Below are positions 51,367 to 60,333 of a DNA stretch of 64,000 bases, in pieces. Numbering within the stretch: the first letter of the stretch is position 1; every line of letters starts with the position of its first letter. The notes beneath the pieces are model-generated. The model was not told where the DNA came from, made no database searches, and saw only the letters and a program-made list of their open reading frames with translations. Source of the stretch: Neobacillus nitrireducens (GTDB lineage: Bacteria; Bacillota; Bacilli; Bacillales; Cytobacillaceae). Both the position numbers and the translations under genes were made by a program. The DNA lies in NCBI RefSeq assembly GCF_030915405.1, contig NZ_CP133262.1, positions 3,286,001 to 3,350,000 of the forward strand. Reading direction: 5' to 3'.

Positions 51367-52038
51367 TTACTTATCAAATGTATACGTCCAAAACCGTTCG
51401 TTGTTGATCCACTTCATCACTTGCGGATCTTGTTCTTTCAACTTCTCCTCCATGCCAATAAACATTTGCTCTGTTTGCGACCTGTGAGCTTGGATGGCAG
51501 CAAGCTTTATTTCTGTAACGGGGCTAATATCATTGAGGATATCCGGTTCCCCAATCTCATCTACACAATTATTTGAGAAGGCGACACAGTGTAAGGTTGG
51601 CCGCACGTCCGCAGGCATTTTCTCAACCGCCCGCACGACCGCCGCACCGGTGGCGTCATGGTCAGGGTGGACGGAATACCCGGGATAAAACGTGATAATA
51701 AGTGAAGGGTTAACTTCCTTAATCACTTCTAACATCTTGTTGGCGAGCTTCTCTTCATCTTCAAATTCGATTGTTTTATCACGGTATCCCAGCATGCGCA
51801 GATCTTGAATGCCCAACACCCGTGCTGCTTCCTTCAATTCTTCTTTCCTGATTTTCGGCAGGTTCTCGCGATTGGTAAACGGGGGATTCCCCATGTTGCG
51901 TCCCATTTCACCTAGAGTTAAACAGGCATAGGTGACAGGGGTGCCGTTCTTAACATGGGTTGCAATCGTCCCGGACACACCAAATGCCTCATCATCTGGG
52001 TGAGGAAAAACGACCAAAACGCTTTGTTCTTTTTCCAT
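51367..52038 (-). CDS. bshB2: Bacillithiol biosynthesis deacetylase BshB2
   Basis: A 223-residue zinc deacetylase of the LmbE/PIG-L family. 'FPHPDDEAFG' (residues 11-20) and 'HPDHDATG' (about 123-130) supply the zinc ligands and catalytic Asp. It removes the acetyl group from GlcNAc-malate in bacillithiol synthesis. Length and the downstream 'TEQMFIGMEEK' block match B. subtilis YojG/BshB2. The yojF-like gene lies 28 nt upstream, the same pairing as in B. subtilis. Confidence 0.92.
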   Translation of the reverse strand: MEKEQSVLVVFPHPDDEAFGVSGTIATHVKNGTPVTYACLTLGEMGRNMGNPPFTNRENLPKIRKEELKEAARVLGIQDLRMLGYRDKTIEFEDEEKLANKMLEVIKEVNPSLIITFYPGYSVHPDHDATGAAVVRAVEKMPADVRPTLHCVAFSNNCVDEIGEPDILNDISPVTEIKLAAIQAHRSQTEQMFIGMEEKLKEQDPQVMKWINNERFWTYTFDK

Positions 52039-52066
52039 AAATCATTCTCCTTCCGGCCTTGCCGTA

Positions 52067-52414
52067 TTATTCAAAAGGGGTGCTGGAAATTTCCAAGGCA
52101 ACCGCTAGTTTTCCGGCATTATCGTGACCGGCTAAGAGCAGGTGATTGTCTTCATCTATTTCGTAATGGGTAATTCCTTCTGCATAAATCCAGCCAAGGT
52201 TGATCTTCAAACCAACCCTAAACGGGCCATTCCCGGTTATTTTGCCTAATTCATAACGAACAAGCGCATTGCGGATGAATGCTCCGGCTGAAAAAAATGA
52301 TTGATCATTATGTGATGCATAGGCACCGTTTGTTGTTTCAAGGTGGATGTAAACATCCTTATTGGCAAAGCTGTTAATCGCAGCCTGTGCGCCTTTCACA
52401 TCAATAGGTTCCAA
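52067..52414 (-). CDS. yojF: YojF-family protein (DUF1806)
   Basis: A 115-residue soluble protein of the YojF/DUF1806 family, function unknown, regularly paired with bshB2. 'VYIHLETTNGAYASH' and 'YRVGLK/FRVGLKINLGWIYAEGLTH'-type blocks are recognisable (here 'GWIYAEGITHYE'). A TTG at 52414 with AAAGGAGG 7 nt upstream gives the B. subtilis length; the open frame continues to 52570 without conservation. Confidence 0.87.
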   Translation of the reverse strand: MEPIDVKGAQAAINSFANKDVYIHLETTNGAYASHNDQSFFSAGAFIRNALVRYELGKITGNGPFRVGLKINLGWIYAEGITHYEIDEDNHLLLAGHDNAGKLAVALEISSTPFE

Positions 52415-52571
52415 AGTGCAACCTCCTTTCCCTCCATAATTAGAATGATTAGGTCTAATGTCTATTTTAATTAATAATGTAACTATCATACTAAAATTAG
52501 GTAAAAAATGCGAAATGAATGCTCGCTGGTGCCTGACACCATGAAAATGACAATATGAAAAGGACAGCATG

Positions 52572-52605
52572 AAGAAAGAGCCGATCCAGGGACCGGCTCT
52601 TTCTT
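52572..52605 (-). terminator. Terminator after pdxK
   Basis: AAGAAAGAGCCG pairs with CGGCTCTTTCTT around 10 nt, located 8 nt beyond the pdxK stop on the minus strand. Confidence 0.85.
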
Positions 52606-52612
52606 CTATAGT

Positions 52613-53455
52613 TTATTCCACACAATCCTCGCAGTACTCAGTTTTAGATAGGCCGCTGCGGTAAGCACCATGCCAGGTTGGACCGACATATTCGTTTAGG
52701 CGGAAGCCTTGCCTGATGGCCGCTGTAATAAACTCTTTGGCAACATCAACCGCATCATAAACGGATTTTCCTTTTGCTAATTCAGCGGTTATCGCTGAAG
52801 AGTAGGTACAGCCTGCACCGTGCGTGTAGGTGGTTTCAAATTTTTCTGACTCGTACAGCATAAAGTCCTTTCCATCATAAAGAAGGTCGACTGCTTTTTC
52901 TTCGGATTGAAGCTTGCCGCCGCCTTTAATCAACACAAATTTTGCTCCCTGCGCATGGATTTTCTCCGCGGCTTCCTTCATTTCCGCAACCGTACGTGGC
53001 GTCTTCATGCCTGCCAGCTGTCCTGCTTCAAACAGATTAGGTGTAACCACTAAAGCACGCGGCAACAGAAACTCACGCATGGCATCGGTTGTTTCCGGAT
53101 TTAGGACCTCATCTTCCCCTTTACAAACCATAACCGGGTCAATGACGACACGCTCGAGTTTATTTTCATCGATTTTCCGTGCGGCTAATTCAATGATTTC
53201 AACCGTACCAAGCATGCCTGTTTTCATTGCATCAATACCAACCGAAAGAACGGTTTCAAGTTGTGTTTCAAGGGTATCCACTGCGATTGGAAAAACGCTA
53301 TGGTGCCAACCGTTTTTCGGGTCCATCGTAACGATGGATGTTAATGCTGTCATTCCGTAGACACCAAGCTCCTGAAATGTTTTTAAATCTGCTTGAATTC
53401 CAGCCCCGCCGCTTGTATCAGAGCCGGCAATCGTCATTACTTTTTTAATCGACAT
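52613..53455 (-). CDS. pdxK: Pyridoxal/pyridoxine kinase PdxK (ThiD-like fold)
   Basis: A 280-residue ribokinase-fold enzyme. 'IAGSDTSGGAGIQADLKTF' opens the protein (substrate site), 'VIDPVMVCKGEDEVL' and 'LVVTPNLFEAGQL' follow, and 'THGAGCTYSSAI' (about 228-239) is the anion hole with the catalytic Cys/Asp region (Gly-Ala-Gly-Cys, as in B. subtilis PdxK, versus Gly-Thr-Gly-Asp in plain ThiD). It phosphorylates B6 vitamers and may also act on the thiamine precursor HMP. Confidence 0.9.
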   Translation of the reverse strand: MSIKKVMTIAGSDTSGGAGIQADLKTFQELGVYGMTALTSIVTMDPKNGWHHSVFPIAVDTLETQLETVLSVGIDAMKTGMLGTVEIIELAARKIDENKLERVVIDPVMVCKGEDEVLNPETTDAMREFLLPRALVVTPNLFEAGQLAGMKTPRTVAEMKEAAEKIHAQGAKFVLIKGGGKLQSEEKAVDLLYDGKDFMLYESEKFETTYTHGAGCTYSSAITAELAKGKSVYDAVDVAKEFITAAIRQGFRLNEYVGPTWHGAYRSGLSKTEYCEDCVE

Positions 53456-53696
53456 ATGTCTTCCTCCTTAGTAACTAAAACCTCTTACTTATTATAGAAC
53501 ATTTTTATAAAATTAGCAGAAATCTAGGAGGACATGACCCTGAAAATTGAATTTTTGAAGCAATAGTTGACAGGAAAATGACAAATACCTTTTTTGTACT
53601 ATTAACAAGCCTTTATAGTGATAAATATTACTTTCGAAAAAAATAACCGGCAGTAAGATATTTACAATAGGAAGTGCATTTAATCGACTTTGGCGA

Positions 53697-53710
53697 TGGA
53701 AACGCTTTCA
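53697..53710. promoter_or_regulatory. CcpA cre site upstream of the formate dehydrogenase cluster
   Basis: TGGAAACGCTTTCA fits the cre consensus and is a near-perfect palindrome. It is 260 bp before fdhD in a 514-bp gene-free region (53456-53969), suggesting carbon catabolite control. No Fnr box of the TGTGA-N6-TCAC type was found in this gap. Confidence 0.6.
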
Positions 53711-53969
53711 AACAGAAGGTAAATCACATAGCGAACGTGACTAAATAACCAGTTCATAAAATTGTCGAAAGAATGACACAAACATGAAATAGAATGGACA
53801 AAGTCCTGACATCTATGTGCAGAGAATTGTAATAGATGTAAAAAGAAACAGTCATTCCTTTTTATAAGGATAATCGCTAATTTCGCAAGTGACAAATGTC
53901 GCTGAGTTTACTAGGTAAAAATTCTTACAATGATTAAATGTTGAAGTTTCCTAAAGAGGAGGGAAAACA

Positions 53970-54746
53970 ATGCACAGTAAAGGTTGTCCCGATGAATATC
54001 CTATTTCCTTACTTATTAACGGCTATGAAATTGCCGTTTTTCAACTGACAAAGCACAACTTAGACGATTGGACCTATGGATATTTGTTTTCTGAAGGATT
54101 TATTCAATCCTCAAATGATATTGAGTCAATTGTGATCAATGAAGAACTAAGTACAATCAACGTTTCGCTCCGCTCTGAATTTGACGAGGAGCAATTCTTT
54201 TCGAAAAAGAAGCATTACACCGCAGGCTGTGGCCGTGGCGTAACTTTCTTTTCGATGACAGATGTGAAGGCGTTTGAAAGAGTAACATCTGAAAAAAACT
54301 ATCAATTGAGTTATCTATTAAAAAAGAGAAGTGAATTCGCCCAGAATTCAGAACTTTATCTTGAAACCGGTGGTATGCATGGTGCCTGTATTGTTGATGA
54401 GGATGGCAATATTACCATCCGTGAAGATATTGGCAGACATAATGCCGTAGATAAAATAATTGGTTACGCTATCAAAAATCACCTGCAGCCCGATCGGTTA
54501 ATTTTACTAACAACTGGCAGGGTTTCATATGAAATGCTCTCTAAAGCAGCAAAATTTGGCTTTCCTGTGATAGGTTCACGTACGGCGGCTACTAAGCAGG
54601 CAGTACAGCTGGCGAAATATTTAAACATTGAAGTAATAGGCTATTTAAGAGGGAAAATGGCAACGATTTATACTTCAGCTGGCAGAGTCGAAAACGATGT
54701 AACCGGGGAGTCCAGTTTCCAGAGAATCATTGAAGGGGGGAATTAG
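53970..54746 (+). CDS. fdhD: Formate dehydrogenase accessory sulfurtransferase FdhD
   Basis: A 258-residue cytosolic protein that sulphurates the molybdenum cofactor before insertion into FdhA. 'YLFSEGFIQS', 'AGCGRGVTF' (about 88-96, with the loop Cys), 'ETGGMHGACIVD', 'REDIGRHNAVDKIIG' and 'SYEMLSKAAKFGFPVIGSRTA'-type blocks (key 'VIGSRTA') are classic FdhD. The ATG at 53970 follows GAGGAGGG. It leads the fdh cluster 85 bp upstream of fdhA. Confidence 0.93.
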   Translation: MHSKGCPDEYPISLLINGYEIAVFQLTKHNLDDWTYGYLFSEGFIQSSNDIESIVINEELSTINVSLRSEFDEEQFFSKKKHYTAGCGRGVTFFSMTDVKAFERVTSEKNYQLSYLLKKRSEFAQNSELYLETGGMHGACIVDEDGNITIREDIGRHNAVDKIIGYAIKNHLQPDRLILLTTGRVSYEMLSKAAKFGFPVIGSRTAATKQAVQLAKYLNIEVIGYLRGKMATIYTSAGRVENDVTGESSFQRIIEGGN

Positions 54747-54831
54747 CAACACCATTCAATGGCCAGTAAGAAAGATGCAATAGAGAGAAATATAGGGATA
54801 TTCTAAATTAGTTTATGGGAAGGAGAATGAG

Positions 54832-57822
54832 ATGATGGTTGAATTGAACCTGAATCGTCGGCAATTTTTAAAGCTGTCAGGTGCTACCGCTGCTACCTTG
54901 GCCGTTGTTGAGCTCGGCTTTAATGAGAAAAAGGCCTATGCGAACGCAAAGAATTTTAAAATTGCCAAAGCTACTGTAACACCAACTGTTTGCTGCTTTT
55001 GCGGTGTAGGATGTGGGATCCTTGTGCACACCAAAAACAACACTGTGGTTTATACGGAAGGGGATCCGGATAATCCGATTAACGAGGGTAAGCTATGCAG
55101 TAAAGGTACAACATTAAGACAGCTTTACACATCTGAAAAACGTATGACCAAACCGCTTTACCGTGCTCCTGGCAGCACGAAGTGGGAGGAAAAAGAGTGG
55201 GAATGGATGCTTGACACGATTGCCAAGCGGACAAAAGATACAAGAGATGCTTCATTTGTTGTAAAAGAAAACGGACTGACCGTAAACAAGACTGAAAAAA
55301 TTGCCAGCCTTGGCGGCGCGGCACTTGATAATGAAGAAACCTATTTAGTGTCAAAATTAATGAGAGGGCTTGGTGTCACCTACTTAGAGCACCAGGCACG
55401 AATATGACATAGTTCGACGGTTGCCGGTCTGGCACCTTCATTTGGTCGTGGCGCAATGACAAACCATTGGAACGACTTACAACATACGGATTGTGCACTT
55501 ATTATGGGCGCGAATCCTGCGGAAAATCATCCAATCAGCTTTAGATGGTTGACAAAAGCGAAAGAAAACGGCGGGAAAATCATCAGTGTTGACCCAAGGT
55601 ATACACGTACCTCTGCGGTATCTGATATTTATGCACCGCTGCGTTCTGGAACAGATATTGCCTTCATGGGCGGTATGATTAAATATGCAATCGATAACAA
55701 TCTTTTACACAAAGATTATGTTATTAACTATACAAATGCCTCCTTTATTGTGGCAGACGGATTTGATTTTAATGATGGCCTTTTCTCAGGCTATGACGAA
55801 GCAACGCGTACCTATGACAATACCAAATGGACAATTGCAGTAAATGAAGATGGAACTCCGAAAAAAGATCCAACCTTACAGAATCCGCGGAGTGTCTTCC
55901 AATTAATGAAGAAGCACTATTCTCGTTATGATGTGGATACAGTATCGGGAGTGACTGGTACACCTAAAAAGGATTTATTAAAGGTGTATGAGGCTTTCTG
56001 TGTAACAAGTAAAGTGGGCAAAGCAGGAACGATTCTTTACGCAATGGGTACAACCCAGCATACAGTTGGTTCACAAAACGTTCGTGCTTTCGCAATCATT
56101 CAGATGCTTTTAGGAAACATTGGCTTACCAGGCGGTGGAATCAACGCGATGCGCGGTGAATCAAACGTTCAAGGTTCGACAGACTTCGGCTTATTATGGG
56201 ATAACCTCACAGGATACCTTGGGGCTCCTAAAGCAACCGTCCCTGAGCATGCGACACTAGCAACCTATTTGGCAAAAGAAACACCTCCAACCGGTTTCTG
56301 GAGTAACAAACCAAAATTCGTGGTCAGCTTATTAAAAGCTTGGTACGGCGATAATGCTACCAAGAATAACGAGTTCGGTTATCACTACTTACCAAAGGGC
56401 AACAAAAACTACTCACATATTAACTTATTTAAAGCAATGTATAACAATGAATTAGATGGTGCTTTCCTTTGGGGAACAAACCCGGTAGTTGGCGGACCTA
56501 ATGCTGGTAAGGAGAAAGATGCACTTGGCAATCTAAAATGGCTCGTTGCTGTTGACCTTTGGGAAACAGAAACAGCAGCCTTCTGGAAAAAAGAAGCAGG
56601 CAGTGACCCATCAAAGATTAATACAGAGGTATTCCTGCTACCGGCATCGGCTTCTTTTGAAAAAGAAGGAAGTATTTCCAACAGCTCGCGTTGGATGCAA
56701 TATCGTTGGAAAGCCATTGACTCACGGGGAGAAGCACGACCAGACCTTGATATTATCCATGAACTGGCACTAAAACTGAAAAAGCTATATGCTAACAGTC
56801 CCAAACCTGCGGATCAACCTTTCTTAGCACTTGATTGGAACTATGGTAATGGCGAAGCACCAGATCTTGATGCAATTGCAAAAGAAATCAACGGATATGA
56901 CTTAAAAACTGGGAAACTCTTACCAGGCATCGCTGCCCTATTAGATGATGGAACCACTTCAAGCGGAAACTGGATTTATTCCGGCTTCTATCCTGAAGAA
57001 GGAAAAAATCTATCGAAGCGCCGTGATAACAAAGATACAGGTAATGCCAACTTCCTTAACTGGTCATTTGCTTGGCCGGCAAACCGTCGTATTCTTTACA
57101 ACCGCGCTTCTGCTGATCCAAGCGGTAAGCCATGGAGCAAGGAAAAGGCTGTTATTTGGTGGGATGCTGCGGCGAAGTCATGGGTAGGTAACGATGTTCC
57201 AGACTTTAAAGCGATTCTTTCACCAAGTGAACCAGGCGGTACGGGTGCCTTCATGATGAATAAAGATGGCGTAGGATTATTGTTTGCCCCTACGATGAAG
57301 GATGGTCCATTCCCTGAACACTATGAACCATTTGAAAGTCCAGCTAAAAATGCGTTCTCATCGGTCGAATTGAATCCTGCAGTTGTCATTAATGATGGTG
57401 ACTTTAATAAAAAAGGCTACAAGGTCGATTATCCAATTGTCGCAACTACTTACCGTGTAGAAGCACATTGGCAATCAGGTTCAATGACTCGTAACCAAGA
57501 GTGGCTTTCTGAGATTGCTAGATATATGTTTGTAGAAATAAGTGAAGAACTGGCAAAAGAAAAAGGAATTAATAATAAAGATAAAATCATTGTTGAATCG
57601 GCACGCGGCAAAATCACAGCCTATGCGATGGTAACAAAACGCTATAAACCATTTAATGTTAATGGCAAAAAGGTGCATCAAGTAGGGATGCCTTGGAATT
57701 TTGGATTTAAAGGATATGCAACAGGAGATTCTGCTAACCGCCTGACTCCACATATTGGGGATGCCAACACAATGATTCCGGAATATAAAGCATTCCTTTG
57801 CGACATAAGGAGGGCTGACTAA
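54832..57822 (+). CDS. fdhA: Respiratory formate dehydrogenase, catalytic subunit, with selenocysteine (UGA at 55405)
   Basis: One gene of 997 codons read through an in-frame TGA (codon 192). The upstream part ends '...LEHQARI', the TGA follows, then 'HSSTVAGLAPSFGRGAMTNH', which lines up with the Sec region of E. coli FdnG (Sec196). A Tat signal ('NRRQFLKLSGA') means it acts outside the membrane; 'CCFCGVGCG' and 'GKLCSKG' bind a 4Fe-4S cluster; the rest binds two molybdopterin guanine dinucleotides. It oxidises formate to CO2. A bSECIS hairpin follows the TGA. FdhB overlaps its stop by one base. SelA, SelB and tRNA-Sec must be encoded elsewhere. Confidence 0.93.
55405..55439 (+). promoter_or_regulatory. 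Bacterial SECIS element with the selenocysteine UGA
   Basis: TGA (55405-55407) is followed 11 nt later by GGTTGCC (55419-55425), the loop GGTCT (55426-55430) and GGCACC (55431-55436), a stem with one bulged U. GA (55416-55417) and TC (55438-55439) extend it. The GGUCU apical loop with a bulged U in the stem is the SelB recognition pattern of E. coli fdhF. Confidence 0.88.
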
Positions 57823-58655
57823 TGGCTGAATTTGTAAAATATGTTGACGTGACCAAATGTGATGGCTGTAAGGCTTGTATGGTTGCTTGTAAAAACTGGA
57901 ATGACCTTCCTGCCGAAGTAACCGAATTCCAAGGAAGTGTTCAGTCACATCCTAAAACAAGCGCAGATACATGGAATGTGCTTCAGTATATTGAACACGA
58001 AAATGGCAAAGGTGATTTAGAATATCTTTTCCGCCACACTTCTTGTATGCATTGTAAGGAAGCGGCATGTGAAAAGGTTTGCCCGGAAAATGCAATCAGT
58101 TATTCTAAATTTGGCTCGGTTGTCATTGATCATGATAAGTGCGTAGGCTGCGGCTATTGCGTGGAAAACTGTCCATTCGAAGTCATTTCCTTAAAGACGT
58201 ACAAAGATAAAAATGGCAAGGAATATAAAAAGTCACAAAAGTGCACGATGTGTACAGACCGTCTCGAAGAGGGCTTACAGCCTGCCTGCGTGACTACTTG
58301 TCACACGGATGCGATGCAGTTTGGTAAAAAAGATGAAATGCTGGCAAAGGCGCATAAACGTTTAGCTCAAATTAAAGACCGTTTCCCGAATGCCAATATT
58401 TATAATCCGCAAGGGGTTGGCGGTACGCACACAATTTATGTGTTAGCTGAAAAACCAAGTGTATATGGCCTTCCTGAAAGCCCTAAGATTCCAACCTCTG
58501 CAGTTGTGTGGAAAGACTATGCACAGCCAATCGGTAAAGCCATGATCGGGGCAACCACGATGGCGGTTGTCGGTGCCTTTATCACCAACAGTATTATGAG
58601 TAAGAGAAGTAAAGAAGATAATCATGACGAAGATGGAGGTGGCAGCCATGAGTAA
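57822..58655 (+). CDS. fdhB: Formate dehydrogenase iron-sulphur subunit FdhB
   Basis: A 277-residue ferredoxin-like electron carrier. Four Cys-rich motifs can hold four 4Fe-4S clusters: 'CDGCKACMVACKNW', 'CMHCKEAACEKVCP', 'CVGCGYCVENCPFE' and 'CTMC...CVTTC'. A single C-terminal membrane helix ('GATTMAVVGAFITNSIM', about 240-262) anchors it, as in FdnH. It sits between the catalytic subunit and cytochrome b. The start overlaps the fdhA stop (TAATG), and its stop lies inside fdhC. Confidence 0.93.
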   Translation: MAEFVKYVDVTKCDGCKACMVACKNWNDLPAEVTEFQGSVQSHPKTSADTWNVLQYIEHENGKGDLEYLFRHTSCMHCKEAACEKVCPENAISYSKFGSVVIDHDKCVGCGYCVENCPFEVISLKTYKDKNGKEYKKSQKCTMCTDRLEEGLQPACVTTCHTDAMQFGKKDEMLAKAHKRLAQIKDRFPNANIYNPQGVGGTHTIYVLAEKPSVYGLPESPKIPTSAVVWKDYAQPIGKAMIGATTMAVVGAFITNSIMSKRSKEDNHDEDGGGSHE

Positions 58656-59367
58656 TTACCAGAAGCATCCGAAAGCAAATGAGCAAATTAGACGTTTTCC
58701 GAAGGCTTTTGTTTGGGCACATGCAATCAATGGCTTGGCATTCTTTGCCCTCTATATCACGGCTCTGCCAATGTATACCGAATTCTTTGACTGGCTTTAT
58801 CCCGTTTTGGGCGGACCGGCAAATGCAAGGCTTTTACACAGAATTTTTGCGGTAGTGTTTATAGCACCTACCTTCATCTTACTGATTTTTAGCCCGAAGT
58901 TTTTTATGCATTGGATGAAAGAGTTAATCACATGGAAAAAGCGTGATCTTCAATTTTTCACTGAATTTGTTAAAGAATTATTTGGCTTTAACTTCAAGCA
59001 TATTCGCCAAAGTTTCTTTAACGCAGGGGAAAAAATCAACTCAGTAATCCAGATTTTATGTGCGATTCTGATTATTGCATCAGGATTCACGATGTGGTTT
59101 CCTGACTTCTTTCCAAGAGCACTTGTCCAATGGGGATACGTTCTTCATAACATCGGTTTCGGACTAGGAATTGCGGTTATCGTTGGTCACGTCTATCTAT
59201 CTGTTGTTCATAGGCATTCCAGACCAGGATATTCTGGTGTTGTTACCGGAAAAGTACCTGCCTGGTGGGCAAAAGGCCACTATCCGGACTGGTATGATGA
59301 AGAAGCCAAAAAGGGCAACTTCCCTAACTTGGATGATCCAAAGCATAAGAAGAACAAAGGCGCGTAG
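58648..59367 (+). CDS. fdhC: Formate dehydrogenase cytochrome b556 subunit FdhC
   Basis: A 239-residue, four-helix diheme cytochrome that passes electrons to the quinone pool. Candidate heme histidines are in 'VWAHAINGLAF' (helix 1), 'LLHRIFAVVF' (helix 2) and 'GYVLHNIGFGLGIAVIVGH' (helix 4), as in FdnI. The ATG at 58648 has GGAGGTGG upstream and overlaps fdhB by 8 nt; the frame opens earlier at 58624 without conservation. Confidence 0.9.
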   Translation: MSNYQKHPKANEQIRRFPKAFVWAHAINGLAFFALYITALPMYTEFFDWLYPVLGGPANARLLHRIFAVVFIAPTFILLIFSPKFFMHWMKELITWKKRDLQFFTEFVKELFGFNFKHIRQSFFNAGEKINSVIQILCAILIIASGFTMWFPDFFPRALVQWGYVLHNIGFGLGIAVIVGHVYLSVVHRHSRPGYSGVVTGKVPAWWAKGHYPDWYDEEAKKGNFPNLDDPKHKKNKGA

Positions 59368-59374
59368 AAAGAAA

Positions 59375-59430
59375 TGCGGAAGCGCCCGTTTAGCGAAGTA
59401 TACTAGGCGTTGGGCGCCGGAGCTTGACAC
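59375..59430 (+). repeat. Stop-codon-proximal intergenic repeat, short copy (after fdhC)
   Basis: Begins 7 nt after the fdhC stop. ATGCGGAAGCGCCCGTTTAG and GGCGCCGGAGCTTGACA match the two ends of the long elements, and the arms AAGCGCC/GGCGC pair to form one hairpin. Same orientation relative to the gene as the other three copies. Confidence 0.78.
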
Positions 59431-59508
59431 AAGGAAAATGATAAAAAAGGGATGGCTGTCACTCTAAAGGCAGCCATTTCTTTACTACATGAAAGAGGTG
59501 CAGAACAT

Positions 59509-60318
59509 ATGATAAAGTCGGTGGTTTCAAAAGAATATCAGGAACTTCAAAAAGAAATAGTTTTACTTCAAGATAAATGGAAGCAACAGATCAATCCCGA
59601 AACGATTAGGCCAAACCTTGACAAAGCTGCGATGGAAGCTGGTGTGCCTGCTGCTGCATTATCGGCTATTGACTTTGAAATTCCCCTATATTTACAGTGG
59701 ATAGAGGAAATAATTACCTTATTAGTCATGAAAAATCCTGAGCTTGAATCAAAGCTTACAGGCATTAACAGTCTGCTAACGGAAGAAACGGCTATCCGAT
59801 GGATCGAAGAGGCTTTTTCATCCAACCATGTTTACTTTGTTAAGTTTGCAGAAGAAAACGGACTTGAAGAATGGATTCCGCAATTCTTGGCTGAAACCGT
59901 TCTCCGTCCTTATTTACAATTAACTGCAGAAAAGGTCCAAGACGAGATCACTCACGCCATCCCGGGCGCAGGCTGCCCCGTTTGTGGTGAACCAGTCCGC
60001 TTAGCTTCATTGAATGATGATGGAAAGAAGGTAATCCATTGCCCGCGCTGCCTTGCACACTGGAATGCTAAACGCCTAGAATGCGCACACTGTGGCAATG
60101 AGGACCATAAAACCACCGAGTTTATTACCATTGAAGGGGATGCTGTTTCTCAAATTCAAGTTTGCGAAGAGTGTAACGGCTATATTAAAATTATTGATAC
60201 TAGACAATATATTGAAAAACCGTCTGCAGCCTTACTGGATTTAAACTCGATTCATTTGGATTTTGTTGCTCAGGAAAATGGCTATAACGCGGTAGGTATG
60301 AAAAAAGAAACACATTAA
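59509..60318 (+). CDS. fdhE: Formate dehydrogenase accessory protein FdhE
   Basis: A 269-residue cytosolic chaperone with a helical N-terminal half and a rubredoxin-like C-terminal half holding four Cys-x2-Cys pairs: 'CPVCGEP', 'CPRCLA', 'CAHCGN' and 'CEECNG' (about 158-230). FdhE binds iron and matures respiratory formate dehydrogenases before Tat export. The ATG 59509 with AGAGGTG upstream is preferred; in-frame sequence from 59452 overlaps the repeat and is not conserved. Confidence 0.88.
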   Translation: MIKSVVSKEYQELQKEIVLLQDKWKQQINPETIRPNLDKAAMEAGVPAAALSAIDFEIPLYLQWIEEIITLLVMKNPELESKLTGINSLLTEETAIRWIEEAFSSNHVYFVKFAEENGLEEWIPQFLAETVLRPYLQLTAEKVQDEITHAIPGAGCPVCGEPVRLASLNDDGKKVIHCPRCLAHWNAKRLECAHCGNEDHKTTEFITIEGDAVSQIQVCEECNGYIKIIDTRQYIEKPSAALLDLNSIHLDFVAQENGYNAVGMKKETH

Positions 60319-60333
60319 GAAGGTGCTGAAAAC

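Noticed and set aside
53456-53969. Fnr box or molybdenum-cofactor riboswitch upstream of fdhD
   Set aside because: No TGTGA-N6-TCAC dyad and no recognisable Moco aptamer segments were found; only the cre-like site stands out.
55405-55455. Frameshift, sequencing error or pseudogene splitting fdhA into two ORFs
   Set aside because: Both halves are in the same frame, are interrupted only by a TGA at the Sec position, and a SECIS hairpin follows; selenocysteine decoding explains it better.
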